Positions 48,540 through 59,116 of a DNA stretch of 64,000 nt are shown here, in pieces (within the stretch, counting starts at the first letter, position 1; the number at the start of each line of letters is the position of its first letter). The position numbers and the translations under genes were made by a program. The stretch comes from Epiperipatus broadwayi (lineage: Eukaryota > Onychophora > Udeonychophora > Euonychophora > Peripatidae), in assembly GCA_028023455.1 (NCBI GenBank), contig JAQFVV010012513.1, positions 1 through 64,000 on the forward strand, in the 5' to 3' direction. The notes under the pieces were generated by a model. It was not told where the DNA came from. It worked only from the letters and a program-made list of their open reading frames with translations, and did not search any database.

Positions 48540-49950
48540 AACGAGACGATATGTGTAGTGAGTTTTGCCTGTTTAAGTAAAAAGTTTCTGATCACGTCTT
48601 TAATAAAGGTTACGCAAATTAATCTGCAAGTCCTAAAATATTTTCTGGCAAAATTATGAAACCTTTCAATTACAATAAATAAATAACAATTTTTTTTTAA
48701 TAAACTATAAGCCTAGAGATTATTAAATATGTGATAATGCAATTAAGTACAAAAGACTGTAATTAAAAATTAATATATTTATTATTACTACAAATAATCA
48801 CATGATATGCTAATATAAATTGAAATGCATTTCCGGAGCCATTTTTTTTCTACATATCTTTATTTACGTAATAAAAATATGTATGGTCGAAAATGAAAAT
48901 GATTTGAAACTCACATTTAATTAAGACACTTTCCTTCTGAAAACAATAAAGATATGATGACTTTACATCTAAATTAAAAAATAAAAATTATTTAACATTT
49001 TTAATATTATGTCGGTTTATTGTTTTGTTTCTTTTTTAAGTTGATGTATATAAATTTTAATACGCAATTATCAAAAAAAAAAAACGTGTCTAGAATAGAA
49101 TTAAGTCGATAAGAAAATTTTAACGCTGTGAAAAATATTTAACATATTTTATTTTCAAAGGTATTTTTTAAATAATTAAAATATTACACTTTTTCCTTGG
49201 CATACATTCAAAGTATATAGAGATTATAATTTATTTATAATAGCACAAAATTCTTCTTCTGTCTTTTTGGAGATATTTATAGGGTCTGTAATGCAGGTTC
49301 TGCCTCATTTGGGATCATGTGACTATAAATATTTCGCGAGGGATAATCTTTTTATCTCTTTGTCAAAAGGTGTTTAATTTGTTGAAATTAATGTATAGCG
49401 TTGGTTATCGGTATACATAAAAGGGCATCTTGTACACCATAATGCATATAATACAAAGGTGCTTGCTCTGATGGCAGAAAAAAACACTTTGAATAGTAGT
49501 TAAACAATAATTCTATATTAGCATTTACTTTGGTAAATAACTTAGACCAGGAATTTTGACACAGATGCTAACAACTGAGTTTGTTTTCTGTATATCTATG
49601 GCAGAGCAGGAATTTATCTTCAACACGTGTGCAATGTCTTTGAATCTGAAGAAATTTAATCTAGGTTGAGAATCTAGATTTAATTTGATTATGAAATCAA
49701 ATAATTTTAATTCAAGTGCTTGTCATTCAATTTTGGTACTGTTTCTTCCACAATACCTTTTAATTATTGAAGGATAATTTCATAAACTTTCCAGTATTTG
49801 AATTTATTTTTGGGAGGACAAAAGGTGAAACTTGGAATTGTACGTAATAAAGACATTACTTTTGTAAGGTAACCAGTAACAGTGGGTGGTTTGTCCACAG
49901 TTACTACTTTTGCCACAATCTCTAAATGGGAATATAATTTTACACAAGAG
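48540..49950. repeat. Block shared with 11050-12447
   Basis: Colinear with the earlier block from GTCTTTAATAAAGGTTACGC to GGTTTGTCCACAGTTACTAC. The minus-strand coding-like remnant is also present (TVDKPPTVTGYLTKVMSLL, then CPPKNKFKYWKVYEIIL) but has stops. It lies directly downstream of the RT remnant at 49.96-51.46 kb. The left boundary has the TAGTGAGTTTTGCCTGTTTA word that is also the edge of hairpin H3. Confidence 0.7.
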
Positions 49951-49959
49951 GAAATTAAA

Positions 49960-51460
49960 TTTATAGTTTTTGTGTTTTTAATATAGTAATAGCATGAGGC
50001 CCTAAACCATTTTTATTAATGGTTGTTGATGACACTATAAAGAGATTGTAAAAGTTTTCTACACCTAAAATATATGCTATTAGAATAGGCTTTTGTGAAT
50101 AGCATGATTGAAGAAAAATATGTGATCCTTGTAATAATTGAGATATCGATTGCTGATATTTTTGAATAGACTGAGGATACGATTTTGAAAGTGAGTTAAT
50201 GATTTTTTCAATTTTATCTTTGTTTTTTTCTGAATTTATGTGTATGGTGGCGAAGGGCTCAGGTGGAAAGGAAAATCCAAGAAATGAACTTGGCTCTTCT
50301 TTAAATACTTATCTATTTATTTTCCCAGTATAGATCAACCAAGTCTATGATTTCTTTATATTAAAATCCAGCTTATGTTCATTTGAATATTCTGCCAAAA
50401 TTTTTTGAAGTATTGGGATTTGCTTTTGTAAAGAGAGAAAAACGGATAAATCATCCATATAAACAATGCAAGAAATATTAGCTTTTAGTTCAGGAATATG
50501 TTTTCCAAGTGGTACTTGTTCAGTTTTTGTCAGTAGTGGATTTATATAGCTCGTGAAAAAAAAGAACATTTAAAGGGGGGCTTAGAGATAGGGAGCAACA
50601 AGGGAAAAGGGTGATGAGTACCTGCCATTTAATGTGATGTGAATCTCTCTGTTGAGAAGATTAGTAAGTACATAAAGAAGTGATTCTTGTATTGATGCAT
50701 TTGTTAGATTTCTTATAAGGTGGCCAATAAGTATGTTGTCAAATATGTCTGAATATCTAGATGAACTAAGAACTATATCTTTTTCCATTATTAACTGAAT
50801 CAATTTCTGTATTAAAGAGAAATGGTGTTTGGACAGTGGAGGTTCCTTTCTTTGAAAATTGCGATTTTTGACAATTGTTGCAATATATGTGGTTTCATCT
50901 TATCTTTCAATACTGATTTAAAAAATTTTAATGCCAAGTGGACTCATAGAGATGGGTCTTAAATTTATAATCATGGAAATCAGTTGCTGATTTTTTTGAT
51001 AAATAGGACTATTGATATAGAGTATAAACCATAGATATTCTAAAAAGTTAAACATGTTTGAAAGAAAATTTTGCAATAAATTAGCTTGAATGGGCATACT
51101 CAAAATGAATAGTGCCATTTATAACAGCATGGATTATGTCTGGTATTGACACCAGTTTTGTATGAATTTGTTATATGCAAATCCACAGTCATTTTTCATG
51201 TAACCCAAAAACTTTTTTGAGGGGTTAAATAATTGTCCACTTTGAAACTTTTTTTAAAATAAGTATATATGGATAATAGAATATTATCATCAGTGGTAAT
51301 TTCATCTTAAATTTTGTGTTAATTAAGTACTTTAATTGTAGGTGGTTTCCTAAACCAGATATATGGTCTAGCAATAAAATATCTTCTTTTTTATTGGTAA
51401 TATATTCTTTCAGGATGTCTCATGTTGTTTTATATTCATCTTTCAATGCGCTTATTCAGT
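49960..51460 (-). pseudogene. LINE reverse transcriptase remnant
   Basis: Minus-strand pieces in order: INLRPISMSPLGIKIF (51000-50920, the RPISxxPxxxKxFE-like start of RT), FDNILIGHLIRNL and REIHITLNGRYSSPFSLVAP (50800-50582), then ISCIVYMDDLSVF (about 50480-50440, the catalytic YMDD box) followed by LDFNIKKS. Downstream, FLGFSFPPEPFATIHINSEK (about 50270) may be the post-RT region. The stop codons and frame changes show it is dead. The order is that of a non-LTR RT; the clade is not certain. Confidence 0.7.
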
Positions 51461-51539
51461 CCAGGTATAGTTGTTAATACTTCAAATAATATAAGACCAT
51501 TTTTCAAATATATCAATGAAGTTTATTTCTTAATAATTA

Positions 51540-52460
51540 TCACTACCAATTATTAAGAGTTATCATTCCTCAAAATTTCTATTACTTGGTAATTCAAAAT
51601 GCCTTTGATAAAGAACTCAATGTAAAGTACAATTTTTGTGAAAATATTTAAGTTATTTGAAAAATTATTTAGCACTATTAATATAATATGAGTATCACTT
51701 ATGTTCTTTATTACTTTTTACAATGCTTTTTACAACCCATTATTAAGGGTTTCGACTGCCCCAGCAATCTTCTTCAGAACTTTTATTTATATTTTAATCA
51801 CATACATTTACGTTTTTATAAATTAAATCTAATACTAACACTGTTTCGTAAATACAGAAAATTATGTAAAGATTAATTAACTATAACCTTTATTTACTCC
51901 CCATATAAAGTTGTATTAATATTGTGTTCAATATAGTATATTTCAGAGTGAGGATTTTTTTTTACATAATTATTATTTACTGCAAATTTAGTCAAGTAAC
52001 ACATATATGTATGTATATATATGTTGAATTAAAAATTTCATGGTTTTATTTGGAAGTCATAATATATTTGAGTCCCAAAAGTGCTAGAGAGAATAAAAGT
52101 ATGATTCCTGAAACAATACATCTGAACATATGATTTTAAAATATATTTCCATTGAATTTATAATGTCACATTTTCTACACTTATAATTATGACCACATTT
52201 ACTGTAGTTAAATAGCTTAAAGATTATTGCTAATTAAACTAAAGATTATCATATCATTTTACCAGACATATATGGTTTAATGTTTAAGACAAAAATTAAT
52301 ACATTCAATATTATTATTACATGAATAGGATATACTATTTCAATTGGAAATAACACTTTGGGAGTCAACTTTTTCAAATCATCGTTTGTATGTAATTAAA
52401 GTACGTATGGCGGAATAGGAGTTACAAACATACTTAATGCATTTTCTGTCATAAAAAGGG
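51540..52460. repeat. Dispersed repeat R with hairpin-tail motif
   Basis: R words include TACTTGGTAATTCAAAATGC near 51580, a TAGCTTAAAGATTATTGC word near 52210, GATTATCATATCATTTTACC and a CTTTGGGAGTCAACTTT word near 52360. At 51745-51785 the minus strand carries TTCTGAAGAAGATTGCTGGG and a GCAGTCGAAACCC word, the motif found in the palindromes; a similar copy is at 63.87 kb. Confidence 0.55.
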
Positions 52461-52706
52461 TGATATTATGCAAAACTTTTAAAAAGTATATTATGTATTT
52501 ATTTATTTAATTATTTTATATGAAATTCATTAAATATATTATTTCTTTAGACATTTCTAAAGAAAAGGTATACATATGTTGTTTTAAAAATTAGTTTGTT
52601 CATGCTGAGCATGCTTTCGGTATGTTGTGTATCATCATCAAGATTATTTATTTCATAATAAAAATTTTAAAAATGTTTTATTTAAGATTTTTCTTATATA
52701 TAAAGA

Positions 52707-54757
52707 AAGTGAAGATCGAATCTAACTGCAATCTATGATATCTGCACTACAAGGGCGCCATCTAGGCATTTGAACCTAGAAAAAATTATAAAGTAGGCAG
52801 ATATGTGCTGTTAAGATTCCACTTTATTTAAATATTCAGACCGTTAGCCCATTGTCACTAGCTCATGGAGATGCAGAGATAATAAATAACTTGATTAAGT
52901 GCATCTTAAATATATATATAAAAATAAAAGCCACTGCCAGTAAATAACAAACAAATATTTATTTACGGACATATAAATTTTGAATCATTTTAAATTTTGA
53001 GGAATAAATTTAACATTTTAGATTTTTATATTAACTTTTAATTTTACATTTAAATAGATTGCAATGAGTTTAATATTTTATTTAGAGGGTTGAGTATGAA
53101 TAGACTACATAGATCTGCATTTGAAAAGAAAATATTCTTTCCCTTATTTAACCTTAGGCCAAAAGTTCGCAGTCAAACTGGTATCAATCCATCTGATGCA
53201 TTTATGCATTCAATGTAGCATGAAAATACAACAGCACAAAATACTATACTGTCAGGAATGTTCATCTGAACAGTAAGTAGAGTTAGAGAAGACATTGTCA
53301 CTCAACCAACAGGAATGCTACATCTGTTGGTGAGTAGAACAATAAACAAAAAAACTCCATAGGAATGGACTGTGGTCCTTTTTGCCGACTTACAATCCCA
53401 TCCATAGGCAAACAGAAGGTGTGTGGCGTATATATGCAATCCTGCCCATAGCAGATCTCCTTCTACATTTACTAATTACATCAATACATCCAATCCATTG
53501 ACTCAATTTAACTATGAAACAAATAACCTAAGATTACCCTCCCTTAAACTATATATATAACTTTACAAATCTATATAGCCATTCATGCCCGACTTAAATT
53601 TAACCTTTAGATATGTTCGCACAGATGAATTTTATACAATTTGTATTATAATGTTGAGTATAGATCGGCTGCACAGATTCCACGGTTAAAAACATTTCAA
53701 AATAAACACAAACGATCAAAATACAAAATCATCCATAATGTCAATTGCATAGGAATACAAAAAATCCAATAGCATTCATCATAAGATGCCGCAGTGACAT
53801 CGATGACTTATATATTCCAATCGACTATGAAACAGCAACATAATTAACCGCTAACGAATCTATGCAACGTCTATACCCAACTTAAATTTCCTCATTTAAA
53901 ATTTAAACAATATATATTAATACAAATAAAATAATAAATGGAAATGATTTTTATCAAACGCAAAATATATAAAATTAAACATTATTAATTGATTTGAAAC
54001 TTACAAAAATCAGATAAGAGTCCATTTTAACATTTAAGTTGGCTTGTTTATAAAATTTGTCAAACCCTGACGAAAGTTCTTAATTATTCTTTTTTTTTAT
54101 GATTTTAAAAATTGTTTAGTTCATATAGCTTACAGTAGAAGAGCTCAGGTTCCTGTTGGCAATTCCCACAAAGACTTTCATGGAAGACCCGTCTGATATT
54201 CTGGAGGTAACCTTAGCTGGTTCATTCTGGTATCACAGTCTTTTCATTTTTAAAACAAGTGAGAGAGAACGATATGTGCGTCTCATCGCCCTTCTCACAA
54301 AATGAAGCTGGAAACTGTCAGGAACTCAATATTTTTTTCCTTTTATAGTAAATCTCCAGATTGAACGAACAAAGACGTCACTAATCCAAATTTTCGTTAA
54401 GGTCCGAGAGGCTTGGTGCTTCCATTGGTCAAGCTAAAATCTCTTTATTCTCTTATCTATTTTTCATTTGACTTTTTAATTACACAGCTTTTGGATAATT
54501 AATAAACAATCATTTCCATCTACAAAAATATTTTATCTTTAAATCTTGTACTTTTTTAAAAAAAAAGTACATTCAAATACTTATTTATTTGTTTTTTAAA
54601 ATAATATTTTTAAAGTTTTGCATCTGTGCGAATATATATACGTTTAACAAACATTTTAATTTTAGCGTTTAGCTTTTTTTTAATACATTTATTTTTATTT
54701 GCGAACTTAAAAGTTTTTATTTCAATTTAATGTAACGGTATATTTATATATCGTTAC
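52707..54757 (-). repeat. Solo-type LTR, minus orientation
   Basis: Read on the minus strand it starts TGTAACGATATATAAATATA at 54757 and continues about 2.05 kb to a GATTCGATCTTCACTTTC end near 52707. It is the inverted counterpart of 59117-61190. A TATA-like ACTATAAAAGG (about 54345) and CTCTTCTACTGTAAGC, a donor-like word, are conserved. The outer end appears shortened. No interior of an LTR element lies between the two copies. Confidence 0.7.
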
Positions 54758-54763
54758 AATATA

Positions 54764-55113
54764 TATATATATTGAACTCATTGAAAAAATTAAAAGGACT
54801 GAAATGGAGTTGGGCTAGACATATTGCTAGAAGAAATGATAATAGATGGACAATTGAAATCTTAAACTGGATTCCAAGAGATTGTAAAAGACCCAGAAAG
54901 AGACCACATGTGAGATGGATGGGTGAAATAAGAAAGTGTGCAGGGGTGATGTGAAGAGAAGCTAAAGATTGGAGAAGATGGTTTGAACTTGGAGAGACCT
55001 TCATCCTGCAATGGATTGATAATGGTTGATGAGGATGATGATATATACTTCATGGAATAATCATGTCTGAAGATGTTACTGGGGCAAATTGCCTCAGATT
55101 CTAAAAAAAACAT
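54764..55113 (+). pseudogene. RTE-like LINE 3' fragment
   Basis: The plus-strand frame reads KLKGLKWSWARHIARRNDNR then WTIEILNWIPRDCKRPRKRP and VRWMGEIRKCAG, with a continuing EAKDWRRWFELGETFILQW after one stop. This WAGHIARR...RP..RW sequence is the well-known C-terminal end of RTE/CR1-type LINE ORF2. The 3' end contains a short GATGAGGATGATGATAT run and ends in an A-rich stretch. Its 5' end abuts the LTR through a TA run. Confidence 0.85.
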
Positions 55114-55129
55114 TTTTAATTAAACATGT

Positions 55130-55515
55130 AAATACGTTTAATCTTTAGCACATCAATGTCATTATATTCTGTCTTATAAAAGAAGATATTTTTTTTAAAT
55201 CTGACCTTTGATGGTATATATTGTAAATAAATCAAGCTTTGATATACAATAAGGCTGAAACATTATATTAGCAATGACCTTAGTTAGTAAATCAATCAAG
55301 ATAGCTATTATAATTGCATGTAAATGATTTCCACCATTTATCAAGTGTACAATATTTATGGGCTGAGATCATTGCTTATATAAATTTTCAGCTTTTTCGA
55401 GTATCAATGATTGATTTATTTACAATATATAAAATCAAAAGTCAGATTAAAAAGGAAATCAATTTTTACCTGAAAGAATAGATTGCTATTGATGTGCTAA
55501 AAATAAATATATTTG
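55130..55515. repeat. Palindromic element H7
   Basis: Arms of about 175 bp meet near 55325. TTTAGCACATCAATG on the left matches CATTGATGTGCTAAA on the right; further in, the TATATTGTAAATAAATCAA word of the left arm has its inverse TTGATTTATTTACAATATAT on the right. Arms are about 75-80% alike, so it is an older copy. No target duplication was identified. Confidence 0.7.
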
Positions 55516-56117
55516 CAAATTTATTTTTAAATGTTTCTTTAGAATCTGTTTGCAATTTGGTCTAGTAATATTTTCATTATTGTTCCACGAAGTATTTATA
55601 TTCATAATATTTGATCAGCGGTAAAAATCATTTACATGTGATTAAAATTATTTTTTATATTAATTTAATGCTTTTGGCAAAAACTCAATACATTGTGTGA
55701 ATTTTATAAAAAATGTTAAAACTGAAGATTTTTCTAATTCATTAATAAATCGATATTTGTAGCTTTTTATAAATTAAAGATAATACACTTTTACTCCAGT
55801 TAGAGTGTAATTTTTGTGAGAATTCGCCATACTGATCATTGTCAATTTCTACCTTTTATTTTCATATTCAGTTGATTATTTACTACTGTGATCTTCAAAA
55901 AAATATTTGAAGCTATATCTTAAAAAACAACCGCCATTTTTTTAAAAGGTGGCCATTTTGTAAAAATGATGACATCACAGGATAGTCATTACATTAAAGC
56001 TGCATTATGAAAGGTAAAATGGAGACATTTATGCTAAAACTGTGTTATATATTACAGAGTTTACTCATTACACAGTATACAGTATTAGATTTTGATTATA
56101 CAATTAATGCAATTTAT
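55515..56117. other. AT-rich spacer
   Basis: No gene was found. An R-like GCTTTTGGCAAAAACTCAAT word occurs near 55672, suggesting a very old R copy. Confidence 0.4.
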
Positions 56118-56402
56118 GCCAATAAACATCACATGATCACCATTTCTTATGCTTGCTTATAACTGTTGTTAAAACAGGCAAAACTCACTATACGTATTGC
56201 CACACACAGCAAGCTAGAGTAATCAATGGATGCCAGAAGGCTTGTGCATAAAATCCTCACTGATGAAATCCATAAGCCAGAAACTAGTCTGGGATATTGG
56301 ATAAGTAGGCAGTAGATGGGGATTTTATGCACAAGCCTTCTGGCATCCATTGATTACTCTAGCTTGCTGTGTGTGGCATACGTATAGTGAGTTTTGCCTG
56401 TT
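56118..56402 (-). mobile_element. Palindromic element H3, copy 1
   Basis: Hairpin arms of about 85-90 bp: AAAACAGGCAAAACTCACTA ... AATCAATGGATGCCAGAAGG is mirrored with almost no mismatch on the right. The loop region carries CTGATGAAATCCATAAGCCA and an AGAAACTAGTC word. A one-sided tail of about 52 bp lies on the left (56118-56169; on the minus strand it includes TGATCATGTGATG). The 14-bp target duplication TTAATGCAATTTAT flanks it (56104-56117 and 56403-56416). The tail side marks the minus strand as sense. Confidence 0.85.
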
Positions 56403-56416
56403 TTAATGCAATTTAT

Positions 56417-58350
56417 TTTACTTTCTATCAGTATTCTTACAATATAATGTGTGCTTTTATAAATGAAATTGTCAAAGTAAATATTTTCATCATTAATGAC
56501 TACAAAAGGAAAAAAAATCAACATTATATTAATATTATGAGCAATCAAACTTACTTTCATGATTATAACCATAAAAGGTATTAATGTTAAATTTCAAAAT
56601 ACATACATTAATTTAAATATCTCCATCCAATCAATCCAATGATTAAAATTCTTATAAAAATTTGTTTTTCCTGGAACAAAAAATATAGTAATCACCAAGT
56701 CCTGTCAGAGAAAAGGTGAGGTCTGGAGCAATTAATATTTTAGAGGTTGATCAAAATTTTAAACAAGAATGTAGGGAGAGAGAAGAAATGAAAGTTTTTT
56801 ACTTACAGGGCTGAAAACAGAACTTTAGGAACAGTTAGTTATGAGTCACAGAAACAAGAAAGCAGATCAGATTCAGATAGCACTTGCATAGGATAGATTC
56901 ACTCTAGCACTGTTAGTATCATAAAACATTGTTAGCACATAACTCTTTGACAGGTGGCTGAGAATATTAATTCTGCTGGTCATTGAGTGTTGCAATTGCT
57001 TTTGACATAGAGTTATCAAATTGGCACCTCATTCCTAAACTGGCTTACATTTTCAAGTTGTGGTATACCTGCTTGGAAAAGTTTTTCTCGAATATTTCTT
57101 TGGGAAATTTTACTGTGAAATTAAGGCCATTCTATGAGCTGTGACATTGCTTTGCCTTCTCCTATATTTTTGTTTAACATATTGAGTTGCCAAGTTGAGA
57201 CCCCAAATATTGAGAGGCCCAGGACAGCTGTCCCTCCCTCTGATTGGCCCTGATCATCACAGATTATAAAATACTGACATTCTAATTATAAATTAAATTG
57301 GTAAAAATGATTTTGTGAATTTGCAATGAATAGTTAATTTTATCTTTATCAAAGATTATTATTCACAAGTTAAAAATAATATTTTCTAACTCAATTTTAT
57401 TTTTTTTTTGATAAATTTTAAATCAATAATCTTCTAATTTTTTTCTGACATATTCAATATATTGGTTTCTTTATTGTAAACAAAAATTTCAGTACTTTCT
57501 AAAAAATATTTGATTATTTATATTATTAAAACTACAGTAATCAATCATACAATACATTTGTTTATTTTTTTATTCAATTTTGGCTGCATTTATGTAAATT
57601 ACATAAATTCATCATTTTTTTAAAAAAAAATGATTTAACAGCACTACAAAAGAAATTATGATTAGGGTATTCTATTTTTTGAATGCTTGATTTACATTTA
57701 TCACGTCATTTGATCATATACAATGCCATTCTATCTTTTCTCAAAGACTTTATCATGTGTTTGAAGTGTTTGTATTCAGTTATTTATAATTAAAATCTGC
57801 AAAGCGCATGTGCAACAGCTTAATGCTGTTTAACTATTACAGTTTATAAAACATCGCGCCATATAAAATACTTGATTTATTTACATATATAATATAAGAA
57901 AACATTTCATCATGTAACATTTCGCAATAATTTTACAATTTCCAAGAATTTATGATTCAAATCTCTGCAAGCATCATAAATAGTTTTAAAAAAAAGAGGG
58001 TTTTCAACACAATTGATTATGGCTAATATAGGCAAAAATGGAAAGAGTATATAAAGATGGCATCTTGTGAACAATGAATTCTTATGTAATGATATCTGAT
58101 GTTCCAGAGAAACAAAGAATGAAACAGAAAATGTAAAAATGAAATAATTACTTTAGAATTGCTATAATATTGACCAAAAAAGTTGTTGTGTGAGGGGTCA
58201 TCGAATGTTCAATCACCGGCAGTGTAGTTGCTACCAATGTGATTAGTGAATCTCTCTATCTATGAACATGTGCAGTCAGTACATATTGACACAATTTAAT
58301 TCTCAAGGACTAATTTTTTTGCAGCCACATCTATGATAATATTTACTTTA
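56417..58350. other. Spacer with decayed repeats
   Basis: 57360-57650 resembles 15.78-16.04 kb. At 57215-57251 the minus strand reads CAGGGCCAATCAGAGGGAGG, similar to some hAT ends, but no matching partner end was found. No gene was seen. Confidence 0.4.
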
Positions 58351-58720
58351 AGTAAGTATTATGATGACTATTATTAACCACTAATTAAACTAATATTTAC
58401 TTCAAAAATTGTAATTAAAATTTACTATATTCATTATTCCACCCACCACTCTCCTCACCATCTCATAACACTGACAAATCTGAACACACACATGCTAAAA
58501 AGATAGGTGTGTCAGTGTTATGAGATGGTATGGAGAGTGGTGGGTGGAGTGAAAAGTCTGTGCTCGTATACCCTATATATTACATATATAGACACAGGTA
58601 TATAATAAGCCTGTGTATTTCAGTTATTATATTCATTATTATGAAACACAATCACATCTTTAAGTTTATTCAATCAGGAATATTATTAATGAGTATTTTT
58701 TCAGGGGCCTTTTATGATTA
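58350..58720. repeat. Dispersed repeat R, split by hairpin H4
   Basis: ATTAACCACTAATTAAACTA and an ACTATATTCATTATT word on the left, and ATTCATTATTATGAAACACA with AATCACATCTTTAAG on the right, restore the R signature once the insertion is removed. Confidence 0.6.
58439..58627 (+). mobile_element. Palindromic element H4
   Basis: CCACCCACCACTCTCCTCAC and CATCTCATAACACTGAC are mirrored by GTCAGTGTTATGAGATG and a GGAGAGTGGTGGGTGG word; the loop is about 35 bp. A one-sided tail of about 75 bp follows (GTCTGTGCTCGTATACCC onward). A perfect 13-bp target duplication TATATTCATTATT flanks the element (58426-58438 and 58628-58640), and other copies of R give the empty site. Confidence 0.85.
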
Positions 58721-58857
58721 AATTGCTTATATAAAATAGGACGTTATAAGCTAAAAAATAGCAAACGGAGTCTTATATTTTAAAAATAGCCCATTAATTT
58801 TAAATATATACAATCCATGCACAAAATTCTTTATAAATCTTGATTTATTATAGTATG

Positions 58858-58922
58858 GACTATTATAATGTACAATAATATATTCCAACATTTGGACTAT
58901 ATTATTGTATAGTCTTTATCAA
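58858..58922. repeat. Small imperfect hairpin
   Basis: GACTATTATAATGTACAATA then ATATATT is partly mirrored by ACTATATTATTGTATAGTC, around CCAACATTTGG, which is itself nearly palindromic. Confidence 0.6.
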
Positions 58923-59116
58923 GGAACAACTAAAAAATATGTAAGAAAACAAAAAATACGAATATTCTACAATACATATAATAAAATACAAATACCTCTT
59001 ACCTTAAACCTCTTCTAACAATTTATTATATTTCTAACAAAATTAAAAATTGTTTAAGATTTTTAAAAATATGGTTTTTTTTTTATTTGTTTTAAAACTT
59101 TATATATTTATATTGT

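Noticed and set aside
57215-57251. hAT-like terminus CAGGGCCAATC on the minus strand
   Set aside because: No partner end or 8-bp duplication could be found; a CAGGGCTG word at 56806 does not give matching flanks.
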